Part shown: positions 10,351 through 19,205 of the stretch, one piece after another
How positions within the stretch are numbered: the stretch's first letter is position 1
Layout of the letters: the number at the start of each line of letters is the position of its first letter
NCBI GenBank assembly: GCA_016124235.1
Contig: WGOC01000019.1
Span: 1-64,000 of the forward strand
Direction: 5' to 3'
Length of the DNA stretch: 64,000 nt
Origin: a bacterium
Lineage (GTDB): Bacteria > Verrucomicrobiota > Verrucomicrobiia > Limisphaerales > RI-55
Made by a program: the position numbers and the translations under genes
The notes under the pieces: generated by a model
What the model saw: the letters and a program-made list of their open reading frames with translations, nothing else
What the model was told of the DNA's origin: nothing
Databases searched by the model: none

Positions 10351-11629
10351 GCGGTTCCTTTATCCAACGCCGCGCCTTCATTTCAAATCGCGGCAGGCTG
10401 CCATCCGCTGCCACCTTTACTGGCACCCGTAGCGTCAGCCGTTGCTGCAGCAATTGTTCAAGCCGATTTCGCACGCCCTCTGTATCTCCCGCGGCTTCGA
10501 TCGTGATTTCAATTTCCGTCAACGCACGCTGCTCCCAGGCGCGCACCTGGTATTCGATGACGCCCCCGCATTCCTGAATGATCTGTTCCACCGCACCCGG
10601 ATAAACATTCACACCACGCACCAAAACCATGTCGTCCGCGCGACCCAGAATGGCCCCGTCCAGGCACAATTCAACAACGCCAGGTGGATTCTTGTCGCTG
10701 GGCAGGGCTTTGACCAGATCGCCGGTACGATAGCGAATCAACGGAGACGCCACACGATTAAGCGTCGTCAACACCAGCTCACCCGTTTGTCCGGCAGGAA
10801 CTGGCTCGCCGGATTCATGATCCACGATCTCGGGCAGATACGCAGTTTCCAGGACGCGCAGGATTCCGGGTCGATCCAACAACTCATGAGATACGGGACC
10901 AACCTCCGTCATGCCGTGATGATCGAACACCCGGGCGCCATGCCAGGCTGACGAAATCGCTTCGCGCGTTGCCGGTATGCTGCCGCCCGGCTCGCCCGCC
11001 ACGATGATCAGGCGCACCTTCGAATCACCGAGCGAGATTCCTTCGGCACGCGCGACCTCCGCCAACCGCAAGGCGTAAGTCGGCGTGCAACAAAGCACCG
11101 TTGTTTGATTCGCCAACAACGCCCGCAGCCGCGTGGCGCTGCTCATGCCACCACCGGGCACGCAAAGACAACCAACCCGCAACGCCGCCTCAAACGCGGA
11201 CCAAAACCCGAGAAACGGCCCAAACGAAAACGCGAAAAACATGTGATCGCTCGCGGTGACGCGGGCGGCTGAATAAATCTCCGTCCAGTTGTCCAACAGT
11301 GTCGACCAGCTTTCGTTTGTGTCGAGCCAGCGCATCGGCTGTCCCGAACTCCCGCTTGTCTGATGGCAGCGCGTATACTGACTCAGCGGAAACGTGAGAT
11401 TCGAACCATAAGGTGGATTCGCCATGTGGTCCGCCGAAAGCTCGCCCTTCGTCGTGAAAGGTACGCGGCTACGAAAATCCTGGAGACCATAGAGCTTGGT
11501 CAGGCCAGAAATTGCGTCGAATTTTTTTTGATAAAACGGATTCGTCGAAATCACCGAGGACATCAAGCCTCGCAGCCGCGCGAGTTGATGCGCTTCGACT
11601 TCAGCCCGATTCTCAAAGCCCTGCCCCAT
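10340..11629 (-). CDS. PaaK-like acyl-CoA ligase / adenylate-forming enzyme
   Basis: At 429 residues this matches the length and layout of phenylacetate-CoA ligase. It has the ATP-binding loop HQTSGSSGQPMRW, the adenine-pocket motif FDHHGMTEVGP, IRYRTGDLV, and a C-terminal domain starting near VRGVNVYPGAVEQII. The family activates aryl or acyl acids as AMP esters and joins them to CoA; relatives in secondary metabolism load carrier proteins instead. No phenylacetate degradation genes are nearby, so the substrate stays open. The next gene downstream on this strand is absent, since the convergent kinase gene overlaps. Confidence 0.85.
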   Translation of the reverse strand: MGQGFENRAEVEAHQLARLRGLMSSVISTNPFYQKKFDAISGLTKLYGLQDFRSRVPFTTKGELSADHMANPPYGSNLTFPLSQYTRCHQTSGSSGQPMRWLDTNESWSTLLDNWTEIYSAARVTASDHMFFAFSFGPFLGFWSAFEAALRVGCLCVPGGGMSSATRLRALLANQTTVLCCTPTYALRLAEVARAEGISLGDSKVRLIIVAGEPGGSIPATREAISSAWHGARVFDHHGMTEVGPVSHELLDRPGILRVLETAYLPEIVDHESGEPVPAGQTGELVLTTLNRVASPLIRYRTGDLVKALPSDKNPPGVVELCLDGAILGRADDMVLVRGVNVYPGAVEQIIQECGGVIEYQVRAWEQRALTEIEITIEAAGDTEGVRNRLEQLLQQRLTLRVPVKVAADGSLPRFEMKARRWIKEPPKA

Positions 11630-11638
11630 GCCCGGGAT

Positions 11639-12223
11639 TTACTTTGCCCCGGTGGCGGGAGCGGCCGCGGCGGGTGCGTGGGCGGTCTTGGTCGGATGAC
11701 CCGTATTGGACGGAGCAAACTTGGCCACCATGAACGCTCCCGAAGCGGCGAGCAGAACGCCCAGAAGAAACGGCAGCGGCAACGACTTGACGCCCCCTTG
11801 CGGCGGATACAGCAGCATCGCCGTAATCGTGTTAACGACTGGAGCGCCTCCGAAAACGATCGGCATGACTGCCGCCGCCGCCGCTCCCTTGTAAATCGGA
11901 GCCGCCGCGCCCAACGCGAGAATCAAGGTGTAGGCACCGAGGGCACCGGCCGCACCCGCGATCAAACTCCAGCGCACGCCGGTCGCGGTGAAGGTCCAGT
12001 TGGAACCGCGAACTTTCAGCATCACGGCGGTCAGGACTCCGATGAGTGCGTAGGCGATGCATACGAAGAGAAAGGCTTTGAGTCCTGCGTGGGGGGTTTC
12101 CGAACCCATCGGCATGTAGCCGCGGCCTTTGTGCAAGATCACGCCATAAACGCCCCAGGCGATAACAGTGAGCAATGCGTAGAACAACCAGGCCGAGCCC
12201 GGCGAAGCGGTGTTGTTTGCCAT
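11639..12223 (-). CDS. Small multi-pass membrane protein, EamA/DMT-like
   Basis: This 194-residue protein has about five hydrophobic helices (WLFYALLTVIAWGVYGVIL, AFLFVCIAYALIGVLTAVML, AGAAGALGAYTLILAL, a segment ending VVNTITAMLL, LPFLLGVLLAASGAFMVA), followed by an Ala/Pro-rich tail. The helix style and the alternating small residues recall half of an EamA drug/metabolite transporter, which normally has ten helices, so it might work as a dimer. It ends 9 bases before the start of the PaaK-like gene on the same strand, so cotranscription is likely. Substrate unknown. Confidence 0.7.
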   Translation of the reverse strand: MANNTASPGSAWLFYALLTVIAWGVYGVILHKGRGYMPMGSETPHAGLKAFLFVCIAYALIGVLTAVMLKVRGSNWTFTATGVRWSLIAGAAGALGAYTLILALGAAAPIYKGAAAAAVMPIVFGGAPVVNTITAMLLYPPQGGVKSLPLPFLLGVLLAASGAFMVAKFAPSNTGHPTKTAHAPAAAAPATGAK

Positions 12224-12317
12224 AGTGGGAGCGGACTCTAGGGGCGGGTCTGCTATTCAGCAAATGGATAATACGCAGACGTACGGAACTGTTTGTCGCA
12301 CAGTGACAAATCGTGGA

Positions 12318-12716
12318 CTACTTCGCGCGATATCGCGTGATCCACTTCTCCGGATCCTCGCCGAGATCCTGGCCCGATAGAACCTTCATTCGTTGAATGA
12401 TTTGCGCTTCCGATCGTCGTCGCACTTTCTCGACGACGCGGTCCAGGGTCGAACCGGGTATTTGCTTTGAACCGGAAGTGTAATACACGTGCGCATACGC
12501 AAGATAACTGGCGATGTCTGCAAGGTTTGTCGAAGACATGGACTTGTCGACCATGCTGTAAAAGATTGTGACCTGGCCGTCGGCAAACTTGATGCGAATT
12601 GTTTGATAACCGGACCGGAGCATGATCGCCAACAGGAGCACACTCAATGCAGCCACGGCTATTTTCCAAATCGCGGTCCTCGACCGAAAATTCGCATTTT
12701 GAGTTTCGGAATCCAC
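12318..12716 (-). CDS. Hypothetical single-pass membrane protein
   Basis: The 132-residue protein is read from GTG 12716. It has one N-terminal membrane helix (IWKIAVAALSVLLLAIMLRS) after a 15-residue polar start, then a soluble part with TIRIKFADGQVTIFYSM and a helical end (STLDRVVEKVRRRSEAQIIQ). No family is recognised. It sits 60 bases downstream of the Gfo/Idh gene on the same strand and could be the last gene of that operon or an independent one. Codon use resembles its neighbours. The GTG start is the first candidate before the helix, so the start is reasonably firm. Confidence 0.6.
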   Translation of the reverse strand: MDSETQNANFRSRTAIWKIAVAALSVLLLAIMLRSGYQTIRIKFADGQVTIFYSMVDKSMSSTNLADIASYLAYAHVYYTSGSKQIPGSTLDRVVEKVRRRSEAQIIQRMKVLSGQDLGEDPEKWITRYRAK

Positions 12717-12776
12717 AAAGATGCCACACGAGACTAACCAATCCGCGCGTCTGCTCGCGGCAACGCTCGATGATTT

Positions 12777-14081
12777 CTACAACGTCCACCCCTTCCGGTA
12801 TTCCTTGTGCAGCAACGCGGAGGCGCGCGGCGAATTCTTTACCGTCCCAGATTTGCCGTCGTATTCGAGCCGTTCGCCGCATTTATAGGAAGCGATGCCA
12901 AGCAACACCGATTCGGTCAGCGGTCCGGAATAATCAAAGGCGCAGGTGGTCGTGCCGCCGGTCTTGATCGCGTGAATCCATTCCGCGTGATGGCCGAGTG
13001 ATTTTGGAATCGATTGCGGCGGTCGTTGGTAATCCTTGAACTGATCAACGGGAAGCAGGAGATGCCGGCCGTAATCGGAAATGATCATCCCCTTGCTACC
13101 GAGGAAGAGCTGTCCGCTGTTCCAATCGAGCGGTTTGCCATCGGCGTCTTTGAGTCCGGCAAGTTGTTCAGGTTTGCGCTCGCCATGCCAGATGAGTTGC
13201 ACCGGCGGCAGCCCTTTACGCGCCGGATAGCGGTAATCGACTTCCAGCCATTCGGGTGTGCTGAACGTATCCACGGGAGGGCCCTTGGCTTCGATGGAAA
13301 CCGGGTGCCGCAAATCGAGCGCCCAGTGCACAAGGTCCATGTAATGACAGCCAAAATCACCGAGCTGGCCGTTGCCGTAATCCCAGAACGCGCGCCATTT
13401 GAACGGGTGTACCCCTTCGCTGTAGGGCCGCTCAAACGCCGGTCCCAGCCAAAGATCCCAGTCGAGCTTTTCCGGAACGGGCGCCCCCTTGTAGCGGGCA
13501 TGCGAGTACATCGGATCCGTGTTCACCCAGACATGCACCTCCCGCACTTCGCCGATCGCACCCGCACGGATCAGCTCGACGACGCGCCGGTAGTTGTCGC
13601 CCGCGTGAATCTGCGTACCGATCTGGGTGATGCATTTGTGCTCAGCCGCCAGTTCGCGCAAAACGCGGGCCTCGTAAACGGTATGCGTCAGTGGCTTTTC
13701 GCAATACACATGCTTGCCCATGCGCAACGCCATTGCCGCCGCCGGTGCGTGCGTATGATCCGGCGTACCGACGACCACGGCGTCGATCTTGTCGGCCTCC
13801 TTTTCCAGCATCACGCGAAAATCGCGATACGGCTTGGCGCCCTTATAAGTGTTGAGCGCCGCGTCCAGCGTCTTGGAATCGACATCCGCCAGCGCGAACA
13901 GATTTTCGCCGGCGACACCTTTCAAATCCTCCGCCGCCCGGCCTCCGGTGCCAATGCCGACGATATTCAATTTCGAGTTCGGCGATTGCGCTTTGGCGAT
14001 GAAGGGGAACTGCAGCGCGGAAGCGGCAACGATCGTGGACGATGCGGTCCGTTGAATGAAGGAGCGGCGATTAGTTTTCAT
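12777..14081 (-). CDS. Tat-exported Gfo/Idh/MocA oxidoreductase
   Basis: This 434-residue protein opens with a Tat signal (NRRSFIQRTASSTIVAAS). Next come a Rossmann NAD(P) site (NIVGIGTGGRAAEDL), a catalytic-region signature (YCEKPLTHTVYEAR) and a C-terminal alpha/beta domain with HYMDLVHWALDLRHP. The family oxidises or reduces sugars and cyclitols with a tightly bound nicotinamide cofactor; Tat export allows folding around the cofactor in the cytoplasm. It lies 12 bases after a second Gfo/Idh gene on the same strand, a pairing common in verrucomicrobial carbohydrate loci. The exact sugar is not readable from sequence. Confidence 0.9.
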   Translation of the reverse strand: MKTNRRSFIQRTASSTIVAASALQFPFIAKAQSPNSKLNIVGIGTGGRAAEDLKGVAGENLFALADVDSKTLDAALNTYKGAKPYRDFRVMLEKEADKIDAVVVGTPDHTHAPAAAMALRMGKHVYCEKPLTHTVYEARVLRELAAEHKCITQIGTQIHAGDNYRRVVELIRAGAIGEVREVHVWVNTDPMYSHARYKGAPVPEKLDWDLWLGPAFERPYSEGVHPFKWRAFWDYGNGQLGDFGCHYMDLVHWALDLRHPVSIEAKGPPVDTFSTPEWLEVDYRYPARKGLPPVQLIWHGERKPEQLAGLKDADGKPLDWNSGQLFLGSKGMIISDYGRHLLLPVDQFKDYQRPPQSIPKSLGHHAEWIHAIKTGGTTTCAFDYSGPLTESVLLGIASYKCGERLEYDGKSGTVKNSPRASALLHKEYRKGWTL

Positions 14082-14093
14082 GAATTTTCGGTT

Positions 14094-15119
14094 TTAGATT
14101 CTGACAGGTTTTCCCGTCGCGGCGGATTTGTCCGCGGCAAAGATCACTTCGTGAGAGCGAAGCGCTTCCTTGAGACCGGTCAACGGCATGTCCTTGCCGG
14201 CAGCCAATGCGCCAAAGAAGGCATCAAACTGCGATTGGTAAGGATGGTCCGCCACGTCCCCCGAATCGACGAGCCCGAACGAAAGCTGGCTCCACTTTGC
14301 CTTGTTCATACCGGCAATGCCATGCAGGTGGACCTTGTTATCGAGCAGGCTGCCGTTGCTGCCAACCAACTGCGTGTGAAAATAATAGGGCTGCAGACAA
14401 TCGATCACCGATGCGCATTTGCCGACCTTCCCGCTCTTGAACTTCAGGATCGTCACGCTCGTGGTGTCGTACTGGTACGGCTTGAAAATCTTGGATTTCG
14501 ATCCGGTGGCGTAACTCGTCACTTCGGCCACGTCATCGCCGAGACAAAGCAGCAACGCGTCAAGCGCGTGGCAACCGGCCGAAAGCAAAGCACTGCCGCC
14601 GCCAGATTTTTTTACGTTCCACGGAAACTGGCCGTACCACGGACCGATGCCGTGGTAGTAGTCAATTTCACCGTAGTGCAGATCACCGAGCAGACCCTGA
14701 TCAATCAACGCTTTGGTCGCGATGAATTGCGCCGAGTAGCGGCATTCGAAGCAGAGTGCGAATTTCACTTTCGCTTTTTTCACCGCCGCTTCAACCGCTT
14801 TGCAGTCCTTCCACGAAAGGGCCATCGGTTTCTCGAGAATGATGTGCTTGCCCGCGCGCGCGGCGGCCACGGCATGATCCTTGTGCTTCCACGGATGACT
14901 GGTCACATCGACCACGTCGATCGATGGATCCTTGAGCATCGCCTTCACGTCCGTGTAGGTCGCGATGGAATTGCCGTATTGCGCCGAAAGGGCCTGAGCG
15001 TCGAGTTTGCGCGATGAACAGATGGCGGTGACGCGCGCCTTGCCCGTTGCGTTGATGGCAGCGATATGAGCGGTTGCCGCCCAGCCGTATCCGATGATGC
15101 CTACGTTGAACTGTTTCAT
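14094..15119 (-). CDS. Cytoplasmic Gfo/Idh/MocA oxidoreductase
   Basis: This 341-residue protein is a typical Gfo/Idh enzyme without a signal peptide. It shows the Rossmann loop VGIIGYGWAATAHIAAI, DVVDVTSHPWKHKDHAV, the lysine motif LEKPMALSWKDCKAVE and a second domain with SAGCHALDALLLCLGDD, where a His near the active site is expected. It is the first gene of a two-gene operon with the exported paralogue. Together they may act on the same sugar on the two sides of the membrane, which is an inference from pairing only. The DNA opposite this gene and its neighbour is open in several frames because of GC-rich codons. Confidence 0.9.
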   Translation of the reverse strand: MKQFNVGIIGYGWAATAHIAAINATGKARVTAICSSRKLDAQALSAQYGNSIATYTDVKAMLKDPSIDVVDVTSHPWKHKDHAVAAARAGKHIILEKPMALSWKDCKAVEAAVKKAKVKFALCFECRYSAQFIATKALIDQGLLGDLHYGEIDYYHGIGPWYGQFPWNVKKSGGGSALLSAGCHALDALLLCLGDDVAEVTSYATGSKSKIFKPYQYDTTSVTILKFKSGKVGKCASVIDCLQPYYFHTQLVGSNGSLLDNKVHLHGIAGMNKAKWSQLSFGLVDSGDVADHPYQSQFDAFFGALAAGKDMPLTGLKEALRSHEVIFAADKSAATGKPVRI

Positions 15120-15246
15120 GGGGTGCCGGGCAGAATGGCAAAGGCGTCCCCGTGAGTAAACAGCTTGTTATCGTTGCGCGTCACCGCACGCCACGTCACG
15201 ACGTCGATGAAAAACAAAATTGGAAATCAACTGCGAGGATTGAAAG

Positions 15247-16365
15247 TCACTTGCCCGATTTCAGATCCGGCGGCGTGGCTGACTTGGCGGCGGCTTCCTC
15301 CGCCTGCTTCAACGCTTCCTGTGCGGGCGTAAACGATGGCGCCAGCTTGATCACCTGTTGCAGCATGGCCACGGCTTCCGCCGGATGTCCCATGCCCAGC
15401 TTCAGGAGGCCCGTGTTGAAAAGCAGCTCCGGCGAATCCGGATGCGTCGCGAGGCTGTTGGTCAAGTAGCTCAACGCCTGTTCCGGCTTACCCGCAATTG
15501 TGAGTGACTTGGCCAGGAGATTGAGAGCGAGCAAATTATCCGGTTGCAGTTTGTGAGCCGACTCGAACGAGGTTACCGCCGCGGGGGCATCGTGTTTCTG
15601 CAGATAAAAGCTCCCGAGATTGAACTGCACACCGAAATTCTTGGGATCAAGTTCCGCTGCGTGTTTCAGCAGTTTCTCCGCTTTGTCGAATTCACCTTCC
15701 ACCGCCCGCAAGCGGCCCAGATTGTTCAATCCCTGCACGTAATCAGGATTGAGTTGAATCGCCTCTTCAAGTTGGGCGATGGCGTCATTCGTGCGACCGA
15801 GCTCAATCAACGTGTTGGCCAAATTGTTTTTTACTTCAACGTAGTCCGGGTAAATCTTCAGCGCTTCATTGTACTCCTTCGCGGCGTCTTCGTATTTCTT
15901 CTGTCGCGCCAGCGCGAGTCCCAGGTTGAAATGCGCATCCTCATCATCCGGGTTGATTTCCACCGCACGACGGTAAGCGTTTTCGGCGTCGGTCAGCTGG
16001 TCCTGCTTCAGCAGATAATTGCCCAGGCTCAACATGTCCGAAAGGCTGTTGGTGTCGATCTGCGCGGCGGGGGGCTGAGTGTTCGCAAGATTGGTTTGCG
16101 CCGCCGCAGGTTTGATTTCGGGAGCGGCGGGCGCCGGCGCAGGTGGGGCCTTGGCGACTATTTTATTGGTCGCCGCGACAGTTGAAGCCTCGGCCTTCGC
16201 CGATCCCTTGTCCTTGCCACCGGAGTTCAAAAAAACGAAGACTCCTCCCAGCAAAAGCACCAACCCGATGATCCAAAGCAGCGAACCCGACGAGCCGGAC
16301 GCCTTTCCGTTTGTCGGTTGGTTGCCGGTCGATCGTGCCTTTGAATTCGTTCTGCGTTTGGTCAT
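15247..16365 (-). CDS. Membrane-anchored TPR protein
   Basis: The 372-residue protein has a polar, basic N-terminus, one membrane helix (SLLWIIGLVLLLGGVFVFLN, about 29-48), an Ala/Pro-rich linker, and about seven tetratricopeptide repeats from residue 110 on, for example AENAYRRAVEINPDDEDAHF, YNEALKIYPDYVEVKNNLAN and LEEAIQLNPDYVQGLNNLGR. TPR arrays bind other proteins, so a scaffold facing the periplasm is likely. The gene is divergent from the TIM-barrel gene, with a 242-base spacer that should hold both promoters. No partner can be named. Confidence 0.88.
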   Translation of the reverse strand: MTKRRTNSKARSTGNQPTNGKASGSSGSLLWIIGLVLLLGGVFVFLNSGGKDKGSAKAEASTVAATNKIVAKAPPAPAPAAPEIKPAAAQTNLANTQPPAAQIDTNSLSDMLSLGNYLLKQDQLTDAENAYRRAVEINPDDEDAHFNLGLALARQKKYEDAAKEYNEALKIYPDYVEVKNNLANTLIELGRTNDAIAQLEEAIQLNPDYVQGLNNLGRLRAVEGEFDKAEKLLKHAAELDPKNFGVQFNLGSFYLQKHDAPAAVTSFESAHKLQPDNLLALNLLAKSLTIAGKPEQALSYLTNSLATHPDSPELLFNTGLLKLGMGHPAEAVAMLQQVIKLAPSFTPAQEALKQAEEAAAKSATPPDLKSGK

Positions 16366-16607
16366 GATGATTTCTTGAGAGCGCCGCAGTATTTACACAG
16401 GCGACCGCGTTTGCCAATCCGCTATTGCTCGTTCCCACAACCGCAATTGCCCAAATTAAGACAACGAACGTTCGCACTTCGTTTGAGATGGGCACCGGCA
16501 AAAGCGGATGCGCGGACTGAACCATGGCCAAGACCTCCGAAAAGGCGCATTGAATCTTGCCAATCGGCCCGGGTTCCGGCGAATTTTGGGAAACCACCTT
16601 GCCGTCC

Positions 16608-17711
16608 ATGAACACCGCCCAACTCACCCAGGATCGCCGTGATTTTCTCAAGACCGTAGCCGCGGGAGCAATCGCCGCCTCGACGCCTCTCGCCAGTTTC
16701 GCCGCCAGCGCCGGCCAACGCCGCGGCATCAAGCTCGGCTATGATAATTTTGCGATCCGCGCAATGAATTGGATGGTCGAGGATCACATCGATTACTCGG
16801 CCAAGCTCGGCTGCGATTCGTTGTTCATGTCGGACATCGAGCATTTCAAAAGCTACGACGAGGGCTACCTGAACGATGTCCGCAAAAAGGCCGCCGACAA
16901 AGGACTGCAAATTCACGTCGGCACCTGGAGCATTTGTCCGACGTCGAAAGCCTTTCGCGACAATCACGGCACGGCCGAGGAACATTTGCGGCTGGGTATC
17001 CGCGTCGCCAAGGCGATCGGGTCGCCGGTCATTCGCGTCGTCCTCGGCACCGGCGAAGATCGCAAAACCGAAGGCGGGATCATGGCACGCATCATGGACA
17101 CCGTGAAAGTTTGTAAGGCGTGCCGTTCGCAGGCCATTGATTCCGGCGTGAAAATCGCCGTGGAAAATCACGCCGGCGACATGCAAGCGCACGAAGTGGT
17201 TTTGTTGGTGGAAGAAGCCGGCGGCCGCGAATACATGGGCGTCAACCTGGATTCCGGCAACGCGGTTTGGACGATGGAAACGCCGATGGACAGTTTGGAG
17301 ATACTCGGCCCGTACGCCGCCACCACCAGTCTCCGCGATTCATCCGTCTGGCTTTCCGAAAACGGAGTCACCGCCCAATGGACGGCCACCGGTGCCGGCA
17401 TGGTGGATTGGCCCAAATACTTCGATCGGTTTGCCGAGTTGTGCCCGGGCGTGCCGGTGCATTACGAAACCATTTCGGGTTTCAATCGCGAGTTGCCGAT
17501 TTTCCGCCCGGAGCAATGGGTACTGTTTCCTGAAATGAAAGCTCCGGCGCTCGCGCATTTCCTTGCCTGGGCCAAGGACGGCAAACCACTCGAACCGTGG
17601 AAGGCACCCGCCGGGCAGGATCGCGGCGAAGCGGAAAAGGAATATCAACGCGCGCAAATCGAGGAGAGCATTCGCTATTGCAAATCCATCGGGCTCGGCC
17701 TCAAGGCTTGA
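16608..17711 (+). CDS. Tat-exported sugar phosphate isomerase/epimerase-like TIM barrel protein
   Basis: ATG 16608 gives 367 residues with a Tat signal (DRRDFLKTVAAGAIAAS). The rest is an AP-endonuclease-2-like TIM barrel: IKLGYDNFAIRAMNW, LGCDSLFMSDIEH, VIRVVLGTGEDRK, VKIAVENHAGDMQAHEVV with the metal-binding Glu, and YMGVNLDSGNAVWTME. Relatives include xylose-isomerase-like and hydroxypyruvate-isomerase-like enzymes, often beside Gfo/Idh genes as here. Export makes a role on extracellular sugars likely. An upstream in-frame ATG at 16557 would bury the signal and was not used. The 3' end overlaps the convergent MFS gene by 11 bases. Confidence 0.87.
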   Translation: MNTAQLTQDRRDFLKTVAAGAIAASTPLASFAASAGQRRGIKLGYDNFAIRAMNWMVEDHIDYSAKLGCDSLFMSDIEHFKSYDEGYLNDVRKKAADKGLQIHVGTWSICPTSKAFRDNHGTAEEHLRLGIRVAKAIGSPVIRVVLGTGEDRKTEGGIMARIMDTVKVCKACRSQAIDSGVKIAVENHAGDMQAHEVVLLVEEAGGREYMGVNLDSGNAVWTMETPMDSLEILGPYAATTSLRDSSVWLSENGVTAQWTATGAGMVDWPKYFDRFAELCPGVPVHYETISGFNRELPIFRPEQWVLFPEMKAPALAHFLAWAKDGKPLEPWKAPAGQDRGEAEKEYQRAQIEESIRYCKSIGLGLKA

Positions 17712-18891
17712 ACACCGCCCGGCGCGCTCCGTCCGCGAGAATGCCCGCTGCGATGATACCGCACGCCGCACTGGCGATCCACAACGCGTTCGGGCTCCAC
17801 GCGAACAACGCCATTCCTAGGCTCGGACCCACAATCAAAGCGGACGCCCAGGTCAACCCGTTCGCCCCCATGTAGCGACCGCGCAATTCCGTCGGCGCGA
17901 GTTCGGCCACGTAAGCCGCGCCGACCGGCAGGCTGATCATTTCACCGAACGTAAACACCGTCATTGCCGCGAGATAAACCGCCGTGGTTCCGCCCAGCGC
18001 GTTCATTCCGAAACCCAGGCCGCACAAAAGATAACCGAGCGCCATCATCCACAACGTGGGAAACCGTCGACTCCACATCGTTAGTGGGAGCTCGCATAAC
18101 ACGATTAAAATGCCGTTCCACGAAAGTACCCAGCCAAACACCGTCTTGGGATGGCCATGGCGTTCCACTTCGAGGCCGAATGTCGTGTTCATCTGCATAA
18201 AGATCAGGCCCACGAGAAATGAGGCCGACAGGAGACGCAGGAACCGTGTGTCACGCCCGATCACGCGAACGGATTCGCGCCAACCAATCTTTTGCGCCTC
18301 ACTCAATCGCAGGCCGGCCGGCAAAGCAAAGAACGTGATCAAGCCGAAGATCAACGACGTGATCGCATCCCCGACGAACAACCAGGTGAAATTGCGCTCA
18401 GCCATCCAACCGGCAATGGCCGGCCCGATCCCAAAGCCCGCATTGATGGCAATTCGGTAACCGGCGAACGCGGTCACTCGTTCGGAAGGATCGACGAGAT
18501 CCGTCAGCAGCGCACTGCTCGCGGGTCGATAGACTTCCGTGGTTAGTCCGGCCAGAATCGCCAGCACAAGCATCGTCCCAAAATGGCTCGCTTGGGAAAA
18601 TGCCAGCATCGTCACCGCGGACGCCGCCATCGAAATCAAAATGGTTTTCCGACGGCCGAGGGTGTCCGCGAGATGACCGCCGATGGCCGACGCAAATAGA
18701 TGTCCCACGCCGTACGCACTCACTGCAAACCCTGCCTGCGTGGCCGAGTAACCGCGATCCACCAGATACAGTGCGAGAAACGGCACGACGAATGTGCCGA
18801 GCCGATTGATGAACGTCCCCGCGTACAACACCCACACCGATCCCGGCAGGGATTTCAGCGATTGCAAAAGCGATGTGGGCAGCGGATTCAT
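17701..18891 (-). CDS. Major facilitator superfamily transporter
   Basis: At 396 residues with about twelve predicted membrane helices, this is a standard MFS permease. Helix 1 is WVLYAGTFINRLGTFVVPFL, and the loop 2-3 signature is present in HLADTLGRRKTIL (G-x-LAD-x-x-GRRK). The family moves small solutes or drugs with proton coupling; this sequence resembles the MdtH/YfkF-type efflux group more than sugar porters, at low certainty. The start is immediately downstream of a strong hairpin with a T tract on the same strand, so transcription entering from upstream would probably stop before it. Its own promoter would then have to lie very close to the start codon. Confidence 0.9.
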   Translation of the reverse strand: MNPLPTSLLQSLKSLPGSVWVLYAGTFINRLGTFVVPFLALYLVDRGYSATQAGFAVSAYGVGHLFASAIGGHLADTLGRRKTILISMAASAVTMLAFSQASHFGTMLVLAILAGLTTEVYRPASSALLTDLVDPSERVTAFAGYRIAINAGFGIGPAIAGWMAERNFTWLFVGDAITSLIFGLITFFALPAGLRLSEAQKIGWRESVRVIGRDTRFLRLLSASFLVGLIFMQMNTTFGLEVERHGHPKTVFGWVLSWNGILIVLCELPLTMWSRRFPTLWMMALGYLLCGLGFGMNALGGTTAVYLAAMTVFTFGEMISLPVGAAYVAELAPTELRGRYMGANGLTWASALIVGPSLGMALFAWSPNALWIASAACGIIAAGILADGARRAVFKP

Positions 18892-18894
18892 CGA

Positions 18895-18930
18895 ATAAAA
18901 AACCCTGCCGGTCGTGATGACGGGCAGGGT
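18895..18930 (-). terminator. Intrinsic terminator or attenuator upstream of the MFS gene
   Basis: A perfect 8-base-pair stem, ACCCTGCC at 18902-18909 with GGCAGGGT at 18923-18930, is followed on the minus strand by TTTTTATTC. It sits between a possible small gene (stop at 18952) and the MFS start codon at 18891. It could end the small gene or attenuate read-through into the transporter gene. Confidence 0.55.
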
Positions 18931-18951
18931 GAAAAATCGTTTGTGCTTCGG

Positions 18952-19080
18952 CTAATTCATTTCCTCCCGCCCTTCGGGATTCAGGCGCTTGCCATGGATG
19001 ACGTTCGCCATGCACGGGCGCATCGCCTGGGTGGTTACCCGGCGTCCGTAAGCAAACTGTTTGATGGCGAATTGTTGCAC
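18952..19080 (-). CDS. Possible 42-residue small protein before the terminator
   Basis: A short reading frame runs from GTG 19080 to a TAG at 18952 on the minus strand. It encodes 42 residues, including QQFAIKQFAYGRR and MANVIHGKRLNPEGREEMN. Third codon positions are GC-rich like neighbouring genes, and the stop is 22 bases before a well-formed hairpin with a T tract. No Shine-Dalgarno sequence is clear for the GTG, and two inner ATG codons could serve instead. No family is recognised. The rest of the spacer up to 19205 shows nothing else. Confidence 0.3.
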   Translation of the reverse strand: MQQFAIKQFAYGRRVTTQAMRPCMANVIHGKRLNPEGREEMN

Positions 19081-19205
19081 GGTCCGGACGGTGGCTTAAG
19101 CATTCGACAGCGTCAACGATTTCTTCGCCGCACGACGCCACCGGCATCGATGGGAAAGTTAGTAAAGCCAAGTTGACTCAAAGAGGTTAGGCTGCCATCC
19201 ACTTC

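Noticed and set aside
13014-15017. Very long plus-strand frame opposite the two Gfo/Idh genes
   Set aside because: It is the antisense shadow of two clear oxidoreductase genes with GC-rich codons; its own residues show no domain and it spans the gap between them.
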